Source of the DNA: Pseudomonadota bacterium
GTDB taxonomy: Bacteria; Pseudomonadota; Gammaproteobacteria; Pseudomonadales; Halieaceae
Assembly (NCBI GenBank): GCA_030591305.1
Contig: JAUVBI010000121.1
Location: 1-8,822 of the forward strand
Direction: 5' to 3'
DNA length: 8,822 nucleotides
The notes under the pieces are model-generated. The model ran no database searches. It was given only the letters and a program-made list of their open reading frames with translations, and was not told the DNA's origin. Position 1 is the first letter of the stretch. The number at the start of each line of letters is the position of its first letter. The position numbers and the translations under genes were made by a program. Of this stretch, positions 1 to 6,027 are shown in pieces.

Positions 1-567
1 ACGGCACTGCGTTCCACCCCGAATATGCAAACCTGGCGCCCCTGCGACACGGTGGAATCTGCGGTGTGCTGGAAAGCCGCCGTTGAGCGTACCGATGGCC
101 CCTCGGCATTAATTTTCTCTCGTCAGGGTTTACCCCACCAGCTTCGCAGCGAGGCGCAGGTTGCAGATATTGAAAAGGGCGCCTATATATTGCGCGATGT
201 TGCCGGAACACCCGATGCTATCCTGATCGCCACCGGATCCGAAGTGCAGTTGGCTATGGCGGCGGCAGAGCAACTGGCGGGTAAAGACGTGCAGGTGCGC
301 GTTGTGTCCATGCCCTGTGCCGAAGTATTTGTGCAGCAGGACGCGCTGTACCGTGAGACGGTGCTGCCCAGTGACGTGCTGGCCAGAGTGGCTGTGGAAG
401 CGCTGCACGCAGACTTCTGGTACAAATTTGTCGGCCTGGATGGGCGTGTAGTAGGCATGACCACCTTTGGTGAGTCTGCCCCCATTAATGATTTGATGCA
501 GTACTTTGGCTTCACTGTCGACAATGTCGTAGCTACTGTTGAAGATGTGCTGCTATACCCTTGTTAA
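1..567 (+). CDS. tkt: Transketolase, C-terminal part (5' end outside window)
   Basis: The reading frame is open from base 1, so the gene starts left of the window; only the last 188 codons are present of a protein usually about 660 residues long. Transketolase moves two-carbon ketol units between sugar phosphates in the pentose phosphate pathway, using thiamine diphosphate, in the cytoplasm. The visible part begins at the end of the pyrimidine-binding domain with [14 protein letters not shown] and [16 protein letters not shown]; the Arg of SRQ (visible codon 41) corresponds to the phosphate-contacting Arg520 of E. coli TktA. The C-terminal domain follows, with [32 protein letters not shown] and the highly conserved [11 protein letters not shown], ending [17 protein letters not shown]. 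The last three residues (YPC) lie beyond the usual end and arise where the gene runs over the start of epd. Identification is firm; the active-site half cannot be assessed. Confidence 0.97.
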   Translation, partial: TALRSTPNMQTWRPCDTVESAVCWKAAVERTDGPSALIFSRQGLPHQLRSEAQVADIEKGAYILRDVAGTPDAILIATGSEVQLAMAAAEQLAGKDVQVRVVSMPCAEVFVQQDALYRETVLPSDVLARVAVEALHADFWYKFVGLDGRVVGMTTFGESAPINDLMQYFGFTVDNVVATVEDVLLYPC

Positions 568-1577
568 AGCTGGCGATAAATGGCTATGGGCGCATCGGTC
601 GCAGTGTGCTGCGGGCACTGCATGAAAGCGAATTGCGCGCCTCCCTGGAAATTGTCGCGATTAACGAATTGGCCGATGCGCGCACCGTCGAGCATCTGAC
701 AAAGTATGATTCCACCCACGGGCGGTTTCCCGGTGCTGTCAGCTGTGATGGTGAAGTGCTGTGCGTTGACGGCAATGCAATTGCCCTGCTTCATCAGGAG
801 AAAATCGAGGACTTACCCTGGAGGGATTTCGGGGTGGATATTGTGCTGGAGTGTACCGGCGCATTTTCCGATCGGGCGACGGCACAAAAGCATATTGATA
901 GCGGCGCGCAGAAAGTTCTTTTTTCCCAGCCGGCCCAGGCGGATGTCGATGCGACCGTGGTGTACGGGGTTAACCACGCCGTACTGCAAGCGCAACATTG
1001 CATAGTATCCAGCGCATCCTGTACGACCAATGGCATTGTACCGGTGATTGTCGCCCTGAATGATGCGGTGGGGGTGGAGAGCGGCAGCGTGACCACCATC
1101 CACTCTGCCATGAACGACCAGCCCGTGCTGGACGCATACCACCATACAGATTTACGTAAGACGCGGGCTTCCTCCCGGTCTATTATTCCTGTGGACACGG
1201 CCCTGGCTCTGGGCATTGATAGAATATTGCCGCAACTCGCGGGGCGTTTTTCGGCCCAGGCGCTGCGTGTTCCCACACTCAATGTGTCGGCTATGGACCT
1301 CACTATTATCGCCTCAACGGATACCGATGTAGAAACCGTCAACAGGGCTTTGGAAGCGGCTGCTTGCAACAGATTTTCAGGGGTATTGGGCTATACCACC
1401 GAGCCTCTTGCCTCCTGCGACTTTAACCATGATGCCCGCTCCAGTATTGTCGATGCCAACCAGACGCGGGTGAGTGGCAAACGCCTGGTGAAAGTGTTGA
1501 TATGGTTTGACAACGAGTGGGCCTATGCCAACCGGATGTTGGATGTAGCGAATTTCTGGGGCTCCAGAACCCAGTAA
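561..1577 (+). CDS. epd: D-erythrose-4-phosphate dehydrogenase (GAPDH family)
   Basis: This 338-residue protein belongs to the GAPDH superfamily. Epd oxidises erythrose 4-phosphate to 4-phosphoerythronate with NAD, the first step of the DXP-dependent route to pyridoxal phosphate. The Rossmann motif GYGRIG is at residues 8-13, the catalytic Cys154 lies in SASCTTN and the catalytic His181 in TTIHSAM. Epd rather than GapA is indicated by INELAD (34-39), [45 protein letters not shown] and [14 protein letters not shown], which follow E. coli Epd closely. Many Epd/Gap enzymes have dual activity, so some GAPDH function is possible. The start is a TTG: the frame is closed by a stop at 540-542 and no ATG or GTG lies between, while the N-terminal [11 protein letters not shown] requires a start here. 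It overlaps the tkt stop by 7 bases and lacks a clear Shine-Dalgarno sequence, suggesting coupled translation. Residue 158, after CTTN, is Gly where E. coli Epd and many GAPDHs have Cys. Confidence 0.9.
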   Translation: MLKLAINGYGRIGRSVLRALHESELRASLEIVAINELADARTVEHLTKYDSTHGRFPGAVSCDGEVLCVDGNAIALLHQEKIEDLPWRDFGVDIVLECTGAFSDRATAQKHIDSGAQKVLFSQPAQADVDATVVYGVNHAVLQAQHCIVSSASCTTNGIVPVIVALNDAVGVESGSVTTIHSAMNDQPVLDAYHHTDLRKTRASSRSIIPVDTALALGIDRILPQLAGRFSAQALRVPTLNVSAMDLTIIASTDTDVETVNRALEAAACNRFSGVLGYTTEPLASCDFNHDARSSIVDANQTRVSGKRLVKVLIWFDNEWAYANRMLDVANFWGSRTQ

Positions 1578-1603
1578 CCCAGATAGAGAGAGCAGGCAGA
1601 GAG

Positions 1604-2776
1604 ATGAGTTTGAAGATGGATCTGATGAAAGACCAGGAATTGAGTGGCGCGCGGGTGCTGATCCGGGAAGACCTCAATGTGCCTCTCAGAGACGGTGCCG
1701 TGGCCAGTGATGCCAGAATTCGGGCCGCACTGCCTACAATCGAAGCAGCGCTGACAGCCGGGGCAGCTGTCATTTTGATGTCTCACCTGGGTCGGCCAAC
1801 CGAGGGAGAGTTCGATCAGGCGCTGTCTCTGGCGCCGGTGGCGAACCACCTGTCGGGCCTGCTGGGCAAACCGGTCAGGTTGCTTGCCGACTGGAAAAGC
1901 GGCATAGAGCTGGGGGCTGGTGAAATTGTCATGTTGGAAAATGTGCGCTTTAACCCCGGTGAAAAGTCGAATGACGAAACCCTGGGCAGGGCCTATGCTG
2001 AACTCTGTGACATCTTTGTCATGGATGCTTTTGGCACCGCCCACCGGGCCCAGGCGTCGACCCATGCGGTGGCAAAATTTGCCCCCCGCGCTTGTGCGGG
2101 CCCACTTTTAGAGCGAGAACTCACGGCCCTGGAGCAAGCACTAGCTAACCCCAGAAGGCCGATGGTTGCGGTTGTTGGCGGTTCAAAAGTATCGACAAAA
2201 TTAACCGTGCTAGAATCTCTGGTCGATAAGGTCGATCAGCTGGTTGTGGGGGGCGGTATCGCCAATACTTTCCTCGCTGCCACGGGAGCGCCAGTGGGAA
2301 AGTCATTGTGCGAGCATAATCTGATTCCTGCAGCAAAAGCCTTGATGGAAAAGACCTCGATTCCTATCCCCTCGGATGTTATTACGGGGCCGGAATTTTC
2401 TGAAAGCGCCCCGGCGACGCTCAAATCGGTACAGGATGTCACCGATGACGAGATGATATTTGATATAGGGCCGGCAACAGCCGCAAAAATTACTGATATC
2501 CTGATGGCTGCGGGTACCATTTTGTGGAATGGTCCGGTGGGCGTATTTGAGTTTGACCAATTCGCCGGGGGGACAAAAGCAATTGCGCAGGCTATTGCCG
2601 ATAGCGATGCTTTCTCCCTGGCGGGCGGCGGCGACACGCTGGCGGCAATTGATAAATTTGGTATAGCAGGCAAGGTCTCCTATATTTCAACGGGCGGCGG
2701 TGCTTTCCTGGAGTATGTGGAGGGCAAAACCCTGCCGGCAGTAGCGATACTTGAACAACGGGTGGGTGGTAGCTAA
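1604..2776 (+). CDS. pgk: Phosphoglycerate kinase
   Basis: This enzyme transfers phosphate between 1,3-bisphosphoglycerate and ADP in glycolysis, and the reverse in gluconeogenesis or carbon fixation; it is cytoplasmic and monomeric. From the ATG at 1604 it has 390 residues, close to E. coli Pgk (387). The N-terminal substrate domain has [11 protein letters not shown] (18-28), SHLGRPT (60-66), [14 protein letters not shown] (111-124) and [16 protein letters not shown] (138-153). The nucleotide domain has [10 protein letters not shown] (191-200), [10 protein letters not shown] (214-223), WNGPVGVFE (308-316), [13 protein letters not shown] (341-353) and [17 protein letters not shown] (362-378). 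The frame is open further up to 1517, but those codons would overlap epd and add residues unlike any Pgk; MSLKMDL at 1604 aligns with the normal N-terminus. A second ATG at 1616 is possible. The ribosome site is weak (purine-rich AGGCAGAGAG just before the ATG). It lies 26 bases after epd and is very likely co-transcribed with it. Confidence 0.97.
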   Translation: MSLKMDLMKDQELSGARVLIREDLNVPLRDGAVASDARIRAALPTIEAALTAGAAVILMSHLGRPTEGEFDQALSLAPVANHLSGLLGKPVRLLADWKSGIELGAGEIVMLENVRFNPGEKSNDETLGRAYAELCDIFVMDAFGTAHRAQASTHAVAKFAPRACAGPLLERELTALEQALANPRRPMVAVVGGSKVSTKLTVLESLVDKVDQLVVGGGIANTFLAATGAPVGKSLCEHNLIPAAKALMEKTSIPIPSDVITGPEFSESAPATLKSVQDVTDDEMIFDIGPATAAKITDILMAAGTILWNGPVGVFEFDQFAGGTKAIAQAIADSDAFSLAGGGDTLAAIDKFGIAGKVSYISTGGGAFLEYVEGKTLPAVAILEQRVGGS

Positions 2777-2819
2777 ATGCAAGCTACTGGCCGAACAACA
2801 AAAGAATCATCTTACAAAG

Positions 2820-2824
2820 AAGGA
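2820..2824 (+). promoter_or_regulatory. Ribosome binding site of fba
   Basis: AAGGA lies eight bases before the ATG at 2833 inside a purine-rich run. It is the clearest Shine-Dalgarno sequence in the plus-strand cluster, which agrees with the high expression expected of aldolase and fixes the start. The 56-base gap before fba shows no hairpin with a T-tract and no convincing -35/-10 pair. Confidence 0.75.
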
Positions 2825-2832
2825 AGAGTGAC

Positions 2833-3882
2833 ATGGCATTAATTAGCTTGCGGCAGTTGCTGGATCATGCGGCGGAAAACAATTACGGGGTCCCCGCTTT
2901 CAATGTCAATAACCTGGAACAGACCCGAGCGATTATGGAGGCTGCCGATGAGACCAATTCACCGGTTATTATGCAGGCCAGCGCGGGCGCAAGAAAATAC
3001 GCGGGAGCACCTTTCCTGCGGTATCTGATGGCGGCGGCAATCGAGGAGTTTCCCCACATCCCGGTGGTCATCCATCAGGACCATGGGATGTCAGCAGCTA
3101 TCTGCCAGCGTTCCATCCAGCTGGGTTTCAGCTCGGTAATGATGGATGGTTCCCTGGGGGAGGACGGTAAAACCCCCATGGATTATGACTATAACGTGGC
3201 CGTTACCCGCCTGGTGGTTGAGATGTCCCATGCCTGTGGTGTTTCTGTAGAGGGTGAGCTGGGCTGTCTGGGCTCACTGGAAACCGGTGAGGCGGGCGAT
3301 GAGGATGGCAGTGGCGCCGAGGGTATCCTGACTCAAGAGCAGCTGCTGACCGACCCGGAAGAGGCTGCCGACTTTGTTGCAGCCACCGGGGTGGATGCCC
3401 TGGCGATTGCCTGTGGTACCAGCCACGGTGCCTATAAATTCAGCCGTCCCCCCACCGGCGACATTCTGGCTATCGACCGGATCATGGATATCCACAAGCG
3501 CATTCCCAACACCCACCTGGTTATGCACGGCTCATCGTCGGTGCCCCAGGAATGGCTGGCAATAATCAATAAATTTGGTGGTGAAATCCCTGAGACTTAT
3601 GGTGTTCCGGTGGAGCAAATTCAGCAGGGCATCAAGTACGGTGTGCGCAAAATCAACGTTGATACCGACCTGCGGCTGGCCTCTACCGGTGCGGTTCGTC
3701 GTTTTCTGGCGGAAAACCCCTCGGCCTTTGACCCACGTGCCTATCTCAAGGAAACAATCAAGGCCATGAAGGCTATTTGTATTGAACGGTATACTGCTTT
3801 TGGCGCCGCCGGGCATGCGGATAAAATTAAGGTCAAGTCGCTGGATACCATGTACCTGGCCTATGAAGCGGGTAAGTTATAG
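2833..3882 (+). CDS. fba: Fructose-bisphosphate aldolase, class II (Calvin-cycle subtype)
   Basis: This zinc enzyme interconverts fructose 1,6-bisphosphate with dihydroxyacetone phosphate and glyceraldehyde 3-phosphate in glycolysis and gluconeogenesis. At 349 residues it has the length of the long class II type often named the Calvin-cycle subtype, which is also the main glycolytic aldolase of Pseudomonas and relatives; the name does not by itself mean carbon fixation, and no RuBisCO or phosphoribulokinase gene is in view. Visible motifs are [13 protein letters not shown] (18-30), HQDHG (81-85) with the catalytic Asp83 and zinc ligand His84, VEGELG (139-144) with Glu142, the acidic [12 protein letters not shown] segment (153-164) typical of the subtype, GTSHGAYKF with zinc ligand His198, MHGSSS with zinc ligand His232, and KINVDTDLR (273-281), which contacts the phosphate and substrate. 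It starts at an ATG with a good ribosome site and is probably co-transcribed with pgk upstream. Confidence 0.97.
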   Translation: MALISLRQLLDHAAENNYGVPAFNVNNLEQTRAIMEAADETNSPVIMQASAGARKYAGAPFLRYLMAAAIEEFPHIPVVIHQDHGMSAAICQRSIQLGFSSVMMDGSLGEDGKTPMDYDYNVAVTRLVVEMSHACGVSVEGELGCLGSLETGEAGDEDGSGAEGILTQEQLLTDPEEAADFVAATGVDALAIACGTSHGAYKFSRPPTGDILAIDRIMDIHKRIPNTHLVMHGSSSVPQEWLAIINKFGGEIPETYGVPVEQIQQGIKYGVRKINVDTDLRLASTGAVRRFLAENPSAFDPRAYLKETIKAMKAICIERYTAFGAAGHADKIKVKSLDTMYLAYEAGKL

Positions 3883-3906
3883 GTGGGTGAAAGTTAGGCA
3901 GGACAT

Positions 3907-4884
3907 TTGAGAGTGGCGCAGTTTCCCCCCGCTTCGCTGGCTGTGCTGCGCAAGAGCTTACCCCCTTTGGCGGAGGGTGCGGCGCCCTCCCCCGAAATGC
4001 GCGAGTTCTGCCAATTTTATGGCATAGATTTTCAGCGGCGCATGGCGGGGGTGGAGCATCGAATTGGTACGGTGAGATCTGGAGAGTTTTCTCTGGCAGT
4101 TCATTGTTACGTACAGCCGGGCGCCAGCAGCAATCTGCTATTGATGCACGGCTATATGGACCACAGCGGCTTGTTTGGCCATCTGATTGAATTCGGCTTG
4201 TCGCGGGGCTGCAATGTCCTCATCTTCGATTTGCCCGGGCACGGGCTGTCAACGGGCGACCAGGCGGTTATCGACGATTTTAGGGAATATAGCCGCGCTA
4301 TTGGCGCGGTACTGGCGGCGGCCCGGTTGCCAGAGCTTCCCTGGTGGACCATGGCCCAGAGTACGGGTTGCGCCGCCCTGATGGAATATTCTCGCACGGC
4401 TAACTGGCCGTTTAAGGCGAGCGTTTTTCTGGCGCCACTGGTGCGGCCAAAGGGCTGGGAACTGGTACGCTTTGCCCATGTTTTGCTGCATCGATTTACT
4501 GATGGCATAACGCGCAAGTTTGCAGAAAACTCCTCGGATAAAGAATTTTTGGCCTTTATGCGTCGGGACCCCCTCGCGAGTCAGAAAATATCCTTGCGTT
4601 GGATAGGGGCCTTGAGGCGGTGGTTGTGTGACCTGCCCATGCGCGATCTGGGTATGGGGCCGGTATTGGTGTTACAGGGAGACCGGGACGGTACCGTGGC
4701 CTGGCGCAGGAATATGAAAGATATTCCCAAGCTGGTTCCCCGGTGTCAAATTGTCTACCTGCCCGGAGCGGGACACCATCTGGCCAACGAATCTGAGTCG
4801 ATTCGACGTGGTTATATGGAACAGATTGACCGTTACTTGGATGATCGCCTTCCTGATGATGTAGAAGCAGCCTTCCCCGGTTGA
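3907..4884 (+). CDS. Alpha/beta hydrolase (serine hydrolase, lysophospholipase/S33-like)
   Basis: This 325-residue protein has an alpha/beta hydrolase fold of the Hydrolase_4 (monoglyceride lipase/lysophospholipase) kind. LLLMHGYMDHSG (77-88) supplies the oxyanion-hole HG, followed by VLIFDLPGHGLSTG (104-117). The nucleophile elbow is M-A-Q-S-T-G, with Ser152; the usual first Gly of GxSxG is Ala. VLVLQGDRDGTV (253-264) supplies the acid, probably Asp261, and PGAGHHLANE (286-295) the His, probably His290. All triad members are therefore present and an active esterase, lipase or peptidase is likely, but the substrate is unknown. There is no signal peptide or membrane segment, so it should be cytoplasmic. 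The start is uncertain: TTG at 3907 has TTAGG eight bases before it, while GTG at 3913 has CAGGA nine bases before it. The gene lies 24 bases after fba with no terminator between, so it probably belongs to the same transcript, although its role beside sugar-phosphate enzymes is not evident. Confidence 0.85.
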   Translation: MRVAQFPPASLAVLRKSLPPLAEGAAPSPEMREFCQFYGIDFQRRMAGVEHRIGTVRSGEFSLAVHCYVQPGASSNLLLMHGYMDHSGLFGHLIEFGLSRGCNVLIFDLPGHGLSTGDQAVIDDFREYSRAIGAVLAAARLPELPWWTMAQSTGCAALMEYSRTANWPFKASVFLAPLVRPKGWELVRFAHVLLHRFTDGITRKFAENSSDKEFLAFMRRDPLASQKISLRWIGALRRWLCDLPMRDLGMGPVLVLQGDRDGTVAWRRNMKDIPKLVPRCQIVYLPGAGHHLANESESIRRGYMEQIDRYLDDRLPDDVEAAFPG

Positions 4885-5006
4885 TGCTAGACCGGTAACA
4901 GGCAGGTTGCCCCCAACAAAATAGCTTGTATCGCATTGCCACAATAATATGGGTATGCACGGCTGCGTATTACAGGGCCAGGGTAAAGGTATTTCACAGC
5001 AGACAG
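4885..5006. other. Convergent intergenic gap without a clear terminator
   Basis: This gap separates the ends of the hydrolase (plus) and methyltransferase (minus) genes. The only structures seen are weak: CCGGT/ACCGG with a nine-base loop (4877-4895) around the hydrolase stop, and four-base stems in the GGCAGGTTGCCCCCAAC stretch (about 4901-4917). Neither is followed by a T-run on either strand. Transcription from both sides may end by Rho or further along. Confidence 0.5.
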
Positions 5007-5924
5007 CTAGCTGAACCTCAGTGTCCAACCGATGATGTCACCTCCGTCATCGCAAAACTCGTTGGCCTCAGTAGTGAAAAACCCCCTGTCCCGGGCCGTG
5101 GTTTTAAGCTCCTCGATATCTTCCTGAGCCAGTGCCGCCTCTATCATATCCTTCAGGCGCAACCTGGCTGTTGCAAAATTTCGGGCCGCTGTGGTGAGTT
5201 GTGTGACGGTCTTATCCGCGCCGGCTGATGAGGAGGCCTTAATGAGCTCTGTAAGGCAGGAAACAATTTCTCTGGCGGCAATGTGCTGGCGGTTATCGGA
5301 TATCAGTTGATTTATTGAGCGGTTGATTTCGGTCGCCAGCTTTTTCTTCAGGGCTTTTCTGCCCTGCCGATTCTGCAGCTTGAGGTATTTTTCTACCAGC
5401 CCAAAAATATCTACCTGCACAAGGGCCTGCTCATAGACTGCCAGCTCAACGATTGATTCTTTTATCAAGCTCGAATGGCTGTTGTGGGTGATTGCACACA
5501 AGTGGCCGCCGCCCTTCAATACGCGCCGGGCTTCGGCGAGAGCCGTGGGTAAATCACTGTATTCAATTCCAAATTGGGAGGTCAGTAGATCGAAGCTGTG
5601 GTTTGCAAAAGGGAGGCTTTCACAGGGTGTTTCGCCGTGGAAATGGATGACCGTCCGATCGCCCGTGGAGTGACTGAATGTAGCGCTGTCGCAGGCATCG
5701 ATTTCAAAATATTTGTGATGAGCCTTGGAAAAAACCAGTGCAAGTGTGGCAATAGCGCCGTTACCTGTGGCCAAATCCAGCAGCTTCGCATGGTCTGGTA
5801 GCAGCTCGAACTGCTTATGCCAGAACGACTTGACACTGCCCTCGTAATTGTCGGGAAGTGAGCCGCCAAAGGTTGTAATAAAGCCCTGCTGCCAAAACTC
5901 ATCCCAGTGGGTAGTGGAACTCAC
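5007..5924 (-). CDS. Class I SAM-dependent methyltransferase, substrate unknown
   Basis: This 305-residue protein has the N-terminal Rossmann fold of class I methyltransferases (Methyltransf_11/25-like). Motif I is LLDLATGNGAIAT (48-60), with the acidic end of strand 2 in EIDACDS (74-80), a motif II region with FDLLTSQFGIEYSD (111-124), and ARRVLKGGGHL (132-142), which is the usual step before strand 5. The N-terminus, WDEFW, FGGSLPDNYEG and FWHKQF, resembles the lead-in helices of small-molecule or lipid methyltransferases. After about residue 155 there is a long helical, Lys/Arg- and Gln-rich region that I do not recognise. The start is GTG: it is preceded six bases away by AGGGG (5931-5935 on the complementary strand), and the next in-frame Met comes only at residue 260. 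The gene converges on the hydrolase and lies downstream of the receptor gene, separated from it by a strong terminator. No promoter of its own is obvious. The substrate cannot be named. Confidence 0.85.
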   Translation of the reverse strand: MSSTTHWDEFWQQGFITTFGGSLPDNYEGSVKSFWHKQFELLPDHAKLLDLATGNGAIATLALVFSKAHHKYFEIDACDSATFSHSTGDRTVIHFHGETPCESLPFANHSFDLLTSQFGIEYSDLPTALAEARRVLKGGGHLCAITHNSHSSLIKESIVELAVYEQALVQVDIFGLVEKYLKLQNRQGRKALKKKLATEINRSINQLISDNRQHIAAREIVSCLTELIKASSSAGADKTVTQLTTAARNFATARLRLKDMIEAALAQEDIEELKTTARDRGFFTTEANEFCDDGGDIIGWTLRFS

Positions 5925-5950
5925 TTATTGCCCCTGCTGTTAATTGAAAC

Positions 5951-5980
5951 AAAAAAAGGGCCAACAAATGTTGGCCCTTT
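5951..5980 (-). terminator. Rho-independent terminator of the TonB-dependent receptor gene
   Basis: AAAGGGCCAACA (5955-5966) and TGTTGGCCCTTT (5969-5980) are perfect inverted repeats of 12 bases separated by AA; in RNA, about ten pairs with a small loop would form. Read on the minus strand, the stem is followed by a run of seven T (complement of 5951-5957), the expected signature of an intrinsic terminator. It lies 47 bases after the receptor stop codon and just before the methyltransferase start, so it should end the receptor transcript. On the plus strand the stem is preceded by the A-run and followed by only three T, all within the stem, so activity in that direction is less likely. Confidence 0.88.
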
Positions 5981-6027
5981 AAGATTACGCTTGGCAACTC
6001 ATTACTGAGTCGGCCATGTGAGAGCTA

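Noticed and set aside
794..1369. A 191-codon open frame on the minus strand opposite epd
   Set aside because: It is antisense to a conserved gene, low in complexity (Ala/Ser/Thr rich) and has no domain or ribosome site to support it.
561..1577. Annotation as ordinary glycolytic GAPDH (gapA)
   Set aside because: [21 protein letters not shown] and WFDNEW...ANRMLD follow Epd and differ from GapA, which has TQKTVDGPS and WYDNE(T/W)GYS-type segments. A secondary GAPDH activity is not excluded.
1517..1603. A 29-codon N-terminal extension of Pgk
   Set aside because: It would overlap the end of epd and add residues absent from the Pgk family; the ATG at 1604 gives the normal N-terminus and length.
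2833..3882. Evidence for a Calvin cycle (aldolase subtype next to tkt and pgk)
   Set aside because: This aldolase subtype is also the normal enzyme of non-autotrophic gammaproteobacteria, and no RuBisCO, phosphoribulokinase or cbbR-like regulator is in the window.
4877..4895. Hairpin CCGGT/ACCGG as a terminator of the hydrolase gene
   Set aside because: The stem has only five pairs, overlaps the stop codon, and no T-run follows.
4926..5228. A 100-codon open frame on the plus strand spanning the convergent gap and the end of the methyltransferase gene
   Set aside because: Most of it overlaps the methyltransferase on the other strand, it has no good ribosome site, and its translation resembles no protein family I know.
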